Assembly (NCBI RefSeq): GCF_002843235.3 | Contig: NZ_CP031123.2 | Coordinates: 310,001 to 374,000, forward strand | DNA: 64,000 nt | Direction of reading: 5' to 3' | From: Providencia huaxiensis | Lineage (GTDB): Bacteria > Pseudomonadota > Gammaproteobacteria > Enterobacterales > Enterobacteriaceae | Shown: positions 16,480 to 26,705 of the stretch, one piece after another | How the letters are laid out: every line of letters starts with the position of its first letter | Position numbering within the stretch: position 1 is the stretch's first letter | Notes under the pieces: model-generated | What the model was told of the DNA's origin: nothing | Seen by the model: only the letters and a program-made list of their open reading frames with translations | Databases searched by the model: none | Made by a program: the position numbers and the translations under genes

Positions 16480-17652
16480 TTATTTATATGTTTTTTTTAA
16501 GCGGGGGGCATTTGTATAGTCGTAAATAGGTAAAATACTCACTATCGATAATATATCTTGTAGAACCTCTGGATTTTTAACATTAGGCATTAGCTTGAGT
16601 ATGAAGTTTTTATCAATTTTAAAAATGTGTCTTTTTTTTAAAATTTGGTTAACCGATTTGGGCTTATTAATTAATTTTATATAATAATACCCGGTACAAT
16701 TTATTTTCTCAGGAAAAATGCCTCCGTAATTATCTTTTGGTTCGTAATTTTTGTTTCTTCTTTTTGATACGTATTCTATTTTTGTTAGGTCTATGTTTTT
16801 AATTTCATTCGTCAGGTAACTGTCTTTTTCAAAGGTAATAATATTTATTTTTTCAATGTTGTCTTCCATTGTCTTAGTTATTTTGGCTATTTTAATTATT
16901 ACATAATTAATATCGAATGTGTAAAGGTATTCATTTTTATAAATGCCATTTTTTTTAGTTAATTTTTTTATATTATCGATGTGATCATTTTCATATGCAT
17001 TTTCATATGCATTTTCATATGCATTTTCTATGGTGTCTGTTTCTTGATAAATTAACTTTTTACTGATGAGTTTTGCCTCATTAACTAAAACAATATAACA
17101 AAATAAATTATGCTTAGTTTTTTCGTTGTTTAAGTTTAAATGAAAAAGTAAATTTATTTTTATTTCTGCAAGATAAGATTTATTTAATTTTTCCAAAGAC
17201 AAAGAACGCGCTCTAATTGTTAAAGGTAAAGTGTATGAGTTATAAGCGGGTTCTTTAATTTTTTTATTCTTATATTGAAAAGTGATTATGGGACTAAATA
17301 CATTGGAATTAAATTTTTCATTGTTGGTTTTCGTATTTTTTACTATATCACTAATCTCTGAATGGAAATGTTTTTCTAGAATAGCTTCGATGATTTTAGG
17401 TTTTGAAATTTTATACTTTTCTGAGTGTTTTTTTATCAATATAACTAGGCTTTCATTTTTTAAGGTAACCTGTAATCGCTCACTTTTTCGAAAGCCTTTA
17501 GGGCTTAATATCACTTGATTTTTAGGTGTGACCTTAAAATATTTATCTATTAGATTTTCAACAATCTGGGATTTAGATAGGTTCTGCGCCTCTGCGTCTA
17601 CAGTTATCCTCTCTATTATTTTTGAGTTGTCAAAGCCTAAATTTATTCTCAT
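16480..17652 (-). CDS. Orphan protein with two N-terminal ribbon-helix-helix-like motifs
   Basis: A 390-residue protein that I do not recognise. Residues about 1-40 (MRINLGFDNS, then AEAQNLSKSQIVENLIDKYF) and about 58-100 (SERLQVTLKN, then SEKYKISKPKIIEAILEKHF) each look like a ribbon-helix-helix DNA-binding unit. The remaining ~290 residues are lysine- and asparagine-rich with no known motif. An internal ENAY repeat (three units) is encoded by a 12-bp tandem repeat. I chose the ATG at 17652; a TTG 7 codons upstream is the alternative. It lies between the left attachment site and the Gp2/AlpA/integrase block, so it may be a regulator or accessory factor of the island. Confidence 0.6.
   Translation of the reverse strand: MRINLGFDNSKIIERITVDAEAQNLSKSQIVENLIDKYFKVTPKNQVILSPKGFRKSERLQVTLKNESLVILIKKHSEKYKISKPKIIEAILEKHFHSEISDIVKNTKTNNEKFNSNVFSPIITFQYKNKKIKEPAYNSYTLPLTIRARSLSLEKLNKSYLAEIKINLLFHLNLNNEKTKHNLFCYIVLVNEAKLISKKLIYQETDTIENAYENAYENAYENDHIDNIKKLTKKNGIYKNEYLYTFDINYVIIKIAKITKTMEDNIEKINIITFEKDSYLTNEIKNIDLTKIEYVSKRRNKNYEPKDNYGGIFPEKINCTGYYYIKLINKPKSVNQILKKRHIFKIDKNFILKLMPNVKNPEVLQDILSIVSILPIYDYTNAPRLKKTYK
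16986..17027. repeat. 12-bp tandem repeat inside the RHH-like gene
   Basis: TTTTCATATGCA is repeated three times in succession with a partial fourth copy, coding for ENAYENAYENAY on the minus strand. The 12-bp unit keeps the frame, so copy-number change would alter protein length without frameshift. Confidence 0.75.
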
Positions 17653-17919
17653 AGCAATACCCGGTAGACACAAGTTTTTAGAATATTACTTTAACATCAA
17701 TCAATTAGTTTTATCAATGAATTTAGGTTATTAATATTATTACCTTACTTACTACTAACCTTACATATCCTATGACCCCTTCCTACCTCTACATCTATTC
17801 ACCTCATCACAGACGACTGTAACCAGTGATAACAACATTGTGTTAAAACAAACGAGTGTTCTCGGTAAACATTTACTGCACATCCATTCCTATAGGAACA
17901 TAACCAATTAGGAAAAAAG

Positions 17920-18522
17920 ATGAGTAATGCACGTGACATGTACCCTTCGATCTACAACAAGTTAATCAATCAGTTCAATCTCCTTAATCAGAACTATTCA
18001 AAGTTATTAAATGTAAGAGTCGATTTTCACTATGCTCTTCATCAGTCAGTTGATATTAATAAAGCTTATCAAGATATGATTTATCTTTATCATATTTTTA
18101 AAACAAATAATGATGCTGTGATTGGTTGTCAATTTGTCATGGAACATTCGAAAGTGGGTGGTCTTCATATTCATGCTGTTTTTTTTATTAATGGTCAAGT
18201 ACATCAAAAGTATTATCCTTTTTATCTTTGGCTTAATGATTTTTGGTATCAGCATACTCGAGGTGCAAGTCATACCTTTGATTGTAATGATGCAAGGAAT
18301 TATAAGTGTGCTATCGTGGGGAATACTAAAAGTTATTATGATCTAAATTCTGTTAACGGTTTTATTTGCCTAGCTAAATACTTCTCTAAAAAAGAGCAGA
18401 AAGAAAATATCCAAGAATTTTATCGTTGTTTTGTTAGCGGGGTTAATATTAAAAGCCAGAGAGGTAGACCCAGAAGTCATGCGGTAAATACTCTTCCTTT
18501 AATGAATGAAAGTGACTTATAA
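17920..18522 (+). CDS. Inovirus-type Gp2 / YagK-YfjJ family replication-like protein
   Basis: A 200-residue protein of the inovirus Gp2 (YagK/YfjJ C-terminal) family, common beside AlpA and P4-type integrases in enterobacterial islands. The segment VGGLHIHAVFFING (80-92) contains an HIH motif like that of HUH-type replication endonucleases. Downstream are a tyrosine-rich block (SYYDLN, about 146-151) and a basic tail (SQRGRPRSH). TAGGAAAAAAG precedes the ATG. Role in replication of an excised or phage-satellite form is inferred from the family. It is followed by a tiny ORF and alpA. Confidence 0.75.
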   Translation: MSNARDMYPSIYNKLINQFNLLNQNYSKLLNVRVDFHYALHQSVDINKAYQDMIYLYHIFKTNNDAVIGCQFVMEHSKVGGLHIHAVFFINGQVHQKYYPFYLWLNDFWYQHTRGASHTFDCNDARNYKCAIVGNTKSYYDLNSVNGFICLAKYFSKKEQKENIQEFYRCFVSGVNIKSQRGRPRSHAVNTLPLMNESDL

Positions 18523-18598
18523 CTAATTTCAAAACTATATCACTGAGTTGAGTATCAATGGTGATGTTTTTTTATTTTATACATTAATGGAGGTTTAT

Positions 18599-18670
18599 AT
18601 GTTTTCAGCATTACTGGATGTTGTTGTCATTATTGTAAAAGCTATTCAAGAAAATTTAAATAAGGATTAA
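18599..18670 (+). CDS. Tiny hydrophobic peptide ORF (23 aa)
   Basis: MFSALLDVVVIIVKAIQENL plus three residues: a short hydrophobic helix with a charged tail, preceded by the strong ribosome site TGGAGGTTTAT. The size and composition resemble small membrane peptides such as type I toxins, but no antisense RNA is evident. It lies between the Gp2-like gene and alpA. The good ribosome site is the main support. Confidence 0.4.
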   Translation: MFSALLDVVVIIVKAIQENLNKD

Positions 18671-18683
18671 AAAATAACGGAGA

Positions 18684-18719
18684 GACCTCTCTTATGTACA
18701 CAACCATAAAAGAGAGGTC
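18684..18719 (+). promoter_or_regulatory. Leader hairpin with 9-codon ORF coupled to alpA
   Basis: A perfect 10-bp stem (GACCTCTCTT at 18684-18693, AAGAGAGGTC at 18710-18719) ends 3 nt before the alpA ATG and would hide the AGAGAGG that serves as its ribosome site. A 9-codon ORF (MYTTIKERS, 18694-18723) inside it overlaps alpA through TAATG. Translation of the leader could open the stem; this is inference. Confidence 0.45.
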
Positions 18720-18722
18720 ATA

Positions 18723-18977
18723 ATGAATCCTTCTATTGCTAATAATTCGCTTTCTACATCCCTATTCAAAACCATTGAGCAAGTTAATTATAACGACACG
18801 CGTTATATCTTAATTGATATGAAAATGATTACTCAGCTTATTGGTATGACAGATAAATGGGTTTACAGCTTAATTCAAAAGCAAGCCTTTCCTAAACCTA
18901 TCAAAATGGGGCGTTCTTCACGATGGCGTTTGAGTGATATTGAACAATGGATTGATGAACAGGCAAGTGCAGAGTAA
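18723..18977 (+). CDS. AlpA family transcriptional regulator
   Basis: An 84-residue MerR-like HTH protein of the AlpA family. The motif MKMITQLIGMTDKWVYSLIQ followed by FPKPIKMGRSSRWRLSDIEQWI (about 50-78) is the standard AlpA pattern. AlpA-type proteins activate integrase/excisionase genes in P4-like elements. The start is the ATG in AGGTCATAATG, overlapping a 9-codon leader ORF. It lies 41 bp upstream of the integrase start, as expected for a regulator or excisionase of the island. Confidence 0.85.
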   Translation: MNPSIANNSLSTSLFKTIEQVNYNDTRYILIDMKMITQLIGMTDKWVYSLIQKQAFPKPIKMGRSSRWRLSDIEQWIDEQASAE

Positions 18978-19018
18978 CTGAATATATTGATGACTATCAC
19001 CCGATTTTGGAGCGTATT

Positions 19019-20257
19019 ATGTCTTTAACTGAGACGAAAATTAAATCAGCAAAAAGTAAAGAGAAAGTCTACCGTTTAACGGATGGTCAAGGTTTAACCC
19101 TTGCCATTTTTCCGAATGGAAGTAAATCATGGCAATTGCGTTATCGCTTTAATAATAAAGAAAATACTTATTCAATCGGTTTATATCCTTTAATCACGCT
19201 TCAGCAAGCTCGCGCTAAACGGACTGAAATTAAAGAAACCTTAGCACTCGGGCGTGACCCCAAAGTGAAAGAACGTGAAGATCTGCTACATAACCAACAA
19301 ACATTTGCTAAGGTTGCAAAGGAATGGAGCGATAACCAACTCACATGGACAGAGTGCCACAGACAAAGAGTTGTTAATAGTCTTGAACAGTATGTTATCC
19401 CAGACATTGGCGATATGCACATTGAGACAATAACAACCAAAGTATTACTCGCACCAATTAAAGCGGTTGCGTTAACGGGTAAAACAGAACTTGCTTCACG
19501 ACTACAGCAGCGGATTAAGGCTATTTTACGTTATGCCGTCCAGCAAGGGGTAATTACCTATAATCCTGCACAGGAGCTTGGTGGCGTCATTAATAAGAAT
19601 AAAGTGACACACAGACCTGCTCTTGACATAAAGCAAGTGCCAGAGCTGCTGGTACGCATTAAACACTATCAGGGTAATCGACTAACGCAGTTAGCTTTAC
19701 AACTCTCCTTACTCACTTTTGTTCGCTCCAGTGAGTTAAGGTTGGCGCGATGGGATGAAATCGATTTTGAACAAAAGTTATGGACAATTCCTGCGGAGCG
19801 GGAAGCCATTGAAGGTGTGAAATATGCTCATCGTGGATCAAAAATGAAAACGCCACAGCTTGTCCCATTATCCTCTCAAGCATTAGCTCTGCTGCAAGAA
19901 ATTTATGAATATACCGGAAAAAGTACGTTTATCTTTAGTAGCGTAAAAGATGACAACAAACCGATGAGTGAAAATACGTTAAACAAAGCGATCCGTAAAT
20001 TAGGGTACGACACGAAAACTGAACTTTGTTTGCATGGGTTTAGGACAATTGCGTGTAGCGCTCTTGTTGAATCCAGTCTTTGGGGGCGTGATGCCATTGA
20101 ACGGCAAATGAGTCACCAAGAAAGAAATCACGTTAGGGCGGCTTATATTCACAAAGCAGAGCACATCATGGAGCGTACAAAGATGATCCAATGGTGGGCT
20201 GATTATCTTGACAGTATACAGGGTCATTTCATTATGCCTTATGAATTTGCAGCGTGA
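19019..20257 (+). CDS. P4-type tyrosine integrase
   Basis: A 412-residue tyrosine recombinase with an N-terminal DUF4102 arm-binding domain (LTDGQGLTLAIFPNGSKSW, YSIGLYPLITLQQAR), a SAM-like core-binding domain and a C-terminal catalytic domain. Catalytic residues are visible in SSELRLARWDEID (Arg), LHGFRTIA (His-x-x-Arg) and MSHQERNHVRAAYIH (His and the Tyr nucleophile). ATG 19019 is preceded by GGAGCG; a TTG 4 codons upstream is less likely. It follows alpA. It is the probable integrase for the tRNA-Phe site, based on the repeats at both island ends. Confidence 0.92.
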   Translation: MSLTETKIKSAKSKEKVYRLTDGQGLTLAIFPNGSKSWQLRYRFNNKENTYSIGLYPLITLQQARAKRTEIKETLALGRDPKVKEREDLLHNQQTFAKVAKEWSDNQLTWTECHRQRVVNSLEQYVIPDIGDMHIETITTKVLLAPIKAVALTGKTELASRLQQRIKAILRYAVQQGVITYNPAQELGGVINKNKVTHRPALDIKQVPELLVRIKHYQGNRLTQLALQLSLLTFVRSSELRLARWDEIDFEQKLWTIPAEREAIEGVKYAHRGSKMKTPQLVPLSSQALALLQEIYEYTGKSTFIFSSVKDDNKPMSENTLNKAIRKLGYDTKTELCLHGFRTIACSALVESSLWGRDAIERQMSHQERNHVRAAYIHKAEHIMERTKMIQWWADYLDSIQGHFIMPYEFAA

Positions 20258-20361
20258 TAATCACACGACTTACCTCCATTCATTTTCATATATCTCGTAT
20301 TATCAAAGACCTTCCTCAATAACGGCTACACCTCACTGAACATCAATATTAGGGTTTTAAT

Positions 20362-20946
20362 ATGCACACTGATGCTACGGCTTCCCCATGCCTAAAATCT
20401 GGGGTTATTTCTGTTTTTATCACTAATCTAGGGAAATATAACGAAGGCGAACTGGTTGGCGAGTGGCTTGAGCTTCCCGTCACCTTAGAAGAGGTACAAC
20501 ACTGTTTAGCGCGTATTGGCATTGATGGGACTCATTATGAAGAGTATTTCTTGACGGACTATGAATCCTCGATTGATGGTGTTTCTTCCTACATTTCAGA
20601 ATATAGCGTTTTAGATGAGCTGAATGCTTTAGCCACTAAATTAACCGAATTATCTTGTGATGAGATTTATCTCTATCAGGCTGTTATTGAAATGGGCGGC
20701 TATGTGAGTTCCATTGACGACTTAATTCATTTAATCGATAACTTAGACTCCTTCCAACGATTAGATGATGTGAATAATGAATATGATTTAGGTTATTACT
20801 GGATTGAAGAAAGCGGCTGTTATGATGTAGAACAATTTGGGTGCTTATCACACTATTTTGATTATGAACGTTATGGGCGTGATATTTATCTTGAACAAGG
20901 GGGGATTTTTTGTGGTGGTGGCTATGTCTATCATACAGGAGGATAG
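20362..20946 (+). CDS. ardA: ArdA-family antirestriction protein
   Basis: A 194-residue, very acidic protein of the ArdA family, which mimics DNA and blocks type I restriction-modification enzymes. The family signature is visible: VFITNLGKYNEGELVGEWLE (16-35), EYFLTDYES (about 59-67) and the C-terminal LSHYFDYERYGRDIY. Acidic residues dominate the middle. AGGG lies upstream of the ATG. It lies between the integrase and a decayed type I hsdM/hsdS locus, in line with a protective role during transfer of the island. Confidence 0.85.
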   Translation: MHTDATASPCLKSGVISVFITNLGKYNEGELVGEWLELPVTLEEVQHCLARIGIDGTHYEEYFLTDYESSIDGVSSYISEYSVLDELNALATKLTELSCDEIYLYQAVIEMGGYVSSIDDLIHLIDNLDSFQRLDDVNNEYDLGYYWIEESGCYDVEQFGCLSHYFDYERYGRDIYLEQGGIFCGGGYVYHTGG

Positions 20947-21014
20947 CTAGAACAATGTAATGAGGGTAAAGCTCCTTGCTTTTCCATGTTGTCTGTTTTA
21001 CGTCATGTGTCACT

Positions 21015-21056
21015 CATCATCCTGTAAAGCGTTTGTCTCCGCTTTACAGGATGATG
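21015..21056. terminator. Perfect 16-bp hairpin downstream of ardA
   Basis: CATCATCCTGTAAAGC (21015-21030) pairs perfectly with GCTTTACAGGATGATG (21041-21056) around a 10-nt loop. It may be the ardA terminator, though the T-rich stretch begins only about 20 bp further on, or part of a transfer/recombination site. A 66-codon minus-strand ORF overlapping it (21010-21210) has no good ribosome site. The rest of 20,947-21,375 shows no gene. Confidence 0.5.
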
Positions 21057-21383
21057 TCTTCTTCGTTTGGGATTTAATTTTTTTGTTATTTTTATTCTCA
21101 TCCATGATAGGCGTTGGTTGATGTTGATAATGATTTTGATTAACAGGCTGGTGATGATAATTTTTGACACAGGTATCCATGTTCATTAATACGTGAAAAG
21201 AATGACTCATATCATTTTGCTCATGGACATGTGAACTGAAATTAATTTACTACGGCAATAGGTATTTTATTTAATCACATTTTTTATTCTCTGTTTTAGA
21301 TGGAAACACGAGTCAGGGAAAATACAACGAGAAACGTGGGCTTAATGCACAGTCATAGAGTGGAAAGAGCCTGTGTGAAGTGG

Positions 21384-23521
<2,138 letters not shown>

Positions 23522-24071
23522 CTAGCCTTTTTTAAGATTTCGTTTTCCATTTCAAGACGTTGTATCTTTTTTTTCATCTCACGAAGTTCAATCTGTTCTG
23601 GCGTAAGCGGGAGCCCTGTTGGTGTTTTGCCTTGTCGTTTTAATCTCAGTTTTTTAACCCAGCGATTAAGTGCGGCAAGGCTAACGCCCATAGCCTGAGC
23701 GGCTTTCGCCACGGAGTAATGATGGTCAACGACCATTTTAGCAGCTTCGAGTTTAAACTCTGCTGAATATTGCTTAACCATGTGCTCACCTGTGATGTTA
23801 TTGAGGTAAGAATATCACCTCTAGTCAGGTGGCCAAATTAACTATGCCACTTCAGTGTGTATCGCTTTGATGTTCTTTATTTATCGCACTGTGCATCAAA
23901 TCCCTTTCTGGATCAGGTATGGATGTTATTATTGGCATCATTGGATCTAAAGGGTAGCGGTGGGTTACTCAATCATTGAGTAAGTGTCCTAATCAAACGG
24001 TGTCATATTGGTTTTGAATACGCTACTACTGGCATAATGTATTGGTAATATTAAAGAAAAAAGGAATAAGA

Positions 24072-25626
24072 ATGACGAGTCTTCAGCAGCGAGCAGAACT
24101 TCATCGACAAATATGGGCAATCGCTAATGATGTGCGAGGTTCAGTGGATGGGTGGGATTTTAAGCAGTATGTCCTCGGTGCACTTTTCTACCGTTTTATC
24201 AGTGAAAATTTCGCAAATTACATTGAAGGTGGTGATGAGAGTATCTGCTATGCAGCGTTGGATGACAGTATTATTACGGACGATATTAAAGACGATGCCG
24301 TGAGAACGAAAGGGTATTTTATTTGTCCTAGCCAACTGTTTTGCAATGTGGCAGCAAAAGCGAATACCAATGACAGGCTGAACGCAGATTTAAACAGTAT
24401 TTTTGTGGCAATTGAAAGCTCCGCATCCGGCTATCCATCCGAACCAGACATTAAAGGCTTGTTTGCTGATTTTGATACCACCAGCAACCGATTAGGGAAT
24501 ACCGTTAAAGATAAAAATGTACGCCTATCGGCTGTTCTCAAAGGTGTGGAAGGTTTAAAACTCGGCGACTTTGCTGAACACCAGATAGATTTGTTTGGTG
24601 ATGCGTATGAGTTTGTGATTTCTAACTATGCGGCAAACGCAGGTAAATCAGGTGGTGGGTTTTTCACTCCTCAGCATGTGTCAAAACTGATAGCGCAATT
24701 GGCGATGCATGGACAGACTCACGTCAATAAAATTTACGACCCTGCAGCAGGCTCTGGTTCGTTACTTCTTCAAGCGAAAAAGCATTTTGATAATCACATC
24801 ATCGAAGACGGCTTTTTTGGTCAGGAAATTAACCATACGACGTTTAACTTAGCACGTATGAATATGTTCGTTCCTGCACAACATCAATTACGATAAATTC
24901 AATATTAAGCTGGGTAACACCCTACTTGCGCCTGAATTTAAGGATGACAAGCCGTTTGATGCAATTGTTTCCAATCCGCCGTATTCGGTGAAATGGATTG
25001 GTAGTGATGACCCGACGCTGATTAATGATGACCGCTTTGCACCTGCTGGAGTATTGGCACCAAAATCGAAAGCGGATTTTGCGTTTGTCCTCCATGCACT
25101 TAATTATCTGTCATCCAAGGGACGTGCGGCTATTGTCTGTTTCCCGAAGATTTTCTACCGTGGTGGTGCAGAGCAAAAAATCCGTCAATATTTGGTTGAT
25201 AATAACTATGTTGAAACGGTAATTTCCTTAGCGCCTAACCTGTTCTTCGGAACAACCATGGCGGTGAATATTCTGGTGTTATCAAAACATAAAACCGATA
25301 CCCATGTGCAGTTTATTGATGCCACTGAATTATTCAAAAAAGAAACCAATAACAACATACTGACTGACAAACACATTGCAGACATCATGCAAGTCTTCGA
25401 CAGTAAAAAAGACACGGATTATCTGGCAAAATCGGTCACCGCTGAAGCGATCGCTGCCAATGATTATAATCTGTCTGTCAGTAGCTATGTAGAAGCCAAA
25501 GATATGCGTGAAATTATTAATATCACTGAACTGAATGCTGAACTCAAAACGACTGTCGCTAAAATTGACCAGCTTCGTAAAGATATTGATGCGATTGTGG
25601 CTGAAATTGAAGGTAGCGAGGTGTAA
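24072..25626 (+). pseudogene. hsdM: Type I restriction-modification methylase HsdM, frameshifted
   Basis: An HsdM methylase broken by a 4-bp duplication. The first part (24072-24896) has the N-terminal domain and SAM motif [11 protein letters not shown]. The second part carries the catalytic NPPYS motif (about 24976-24990) and the C-terminal domain ending in a coiled-coil-like helix. At 24866-24873 GTTC occurs twice; deleting one copy restores [20 protein letters not shown] across the gap. ATG 24072 is preceded by AAAAGGAATAAG. Both halves are otherwise open. hsdS follows by 2 bp; hsdR is absent nearby. Slippage back to one copy could restore it. Confidence 0.85.
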
Positions 25627-25628
25627 GC

Positions 25629-26351
25629 ATGAGCGAGCTAAGTTATCTGGAAAAGTTGCTGGATGGGGCTGAGGTTGAGTGGTTACCTTTAGGGGATTTA
25701 ACTAAATATGAACAACCAACTAAATACTTAGTGAAAGCGACAGATTATAACGATGAGTTTACTACTCCTGTTCTTACAGCAGGAAAAACATTCATTTTAG
25801 GCTATACAAATGAACATGATGGCATCTACAAAGCTTCAAAACATCCTGTGATTATTTTTGATGATTTTACTACAGCCAATAAATGGGTTGATTTTGATTT
25901 TAAAGCAAAGTCATCTGCCATGAAAATGATAACTTCTATTGATAATGTTAAATTCTTACTCAAATATATCTACTATTGGTTGAATACACTACCGAGCGAG
26001 CTTGTAGAGGGCGATCATAAGCGTCAATGGATTAGCAATTATGCTCATAAAAAAGTCCCCATTCCTTGCCCCAACAACCCAGAAAAATCCTTAGCGATTC
26101 AATCTGAAATCGTTCGGATTCTGGATAAATTTACCGCCCTTACCGCTGAGCTTACCGCACGTAAAAAACAATACAACTACTATCGTGACCAGTTGTTGAG
26201 TTTTGATGTGGGGGAAGTTGAGTGGGTGGCTTTGGGGGATATTCTAAGTATGCGTGCAGGCCAACATATCTCCGCAAGTAAAATAATACCTAGTAGAACC
26301 AATGAACTCTCTTACCCATGTTTTGGTGGTAAAGCTTCTTTCATTCACTGA
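25629..26351 (+). pseudogene. hsdS: Type I specificity subunit HsdS, truncated in the second target domain
   Basis: The 240-codon frame encodes the N-terminal target-recognition domain, the conserved spacer helix (SEIVRILDKFTALTAELTAR, about 158-177, then QYNYYRDQLLSF) and only the first ~50 residues of the second target domain. Normal HsdS proteins have about 400 residues. The reading frame ends where it runs into IS3-family transposase sequence near 26338. HsdS selects the DNA site for methylation; this truncated form would at best act as a half-specificity subunit, and hsdM is itself frameshifted. Confidence 0.85.
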
Positions 26352-26530
26352 AAGTCGAATGTATCCACGGTGAGCGTTTTATCAATCGAGAAAAGATGTG
26401 GAGGGCGATATTTAGTTATATCGAGTGCGATTACAACAGATGATGCCGTCACAGTGCCTGTGGAGGACTCAGCTCAGCACAGTTTGAAAATCAGACCTCG
26501 CTTAGGACCACATCCACATTACGCGGGTAG
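26338..26530 (+). pseudogene. IS3-family transposase OrfB C-terminal remnant
   Basis: In the frame beginning at hsdS's broken end the translation is [20 protein letters not shown], then [10 protein letters not shown], a stop, CRHSACGGLSSAQFENQ, the C-terminal end of an IS3-type OrfB (usual form NRWRRHSxCGGLSP). The tryptophan codon has become TGA. No inverted repeat or 5' part remains, so a deletion from hsdS into an IS is likely. 26,531-26,705 shows no gene. Confidence 0.75.
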
Positions 26531-26705
26531 GATCACACACCTTGTTTTACCCGGTATCGCCACAGTAACTGTCGGAGCTACTTGCTTGTATAGTGGCTAC
26601 CCTGAATAGCGTTTAAGTTATTTATGACCATTTATTCAGAAAGGCTAAGTTAATAGAATAATTGATAGGTTGACGTAGTAACCTATCAATTATAGAAAAT
26701 AAAGA

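Noticed and set aside
16986..17027. Short regular repeats as a CRISPR array
   Set aside because: The 12-bp units are contiguous, without spacers, and lie in frame in a coding sequence; no cas genes occur in the window.
21010..21210. A 66-codon minus-strand gene overlapping the perfect hairpin
   Set aside because: No good ribosome site; the coding frame runs through the hairpin and shows a low-complexity His/Asn/Lys composition typical of chance ORFs.
26370..26609. A 79-codon gene after hsdS
   Set aside because: The sequence translates in another frame as the end of an IS3-type OrfB with a nonsense mutation, so it is a transposase remnant.
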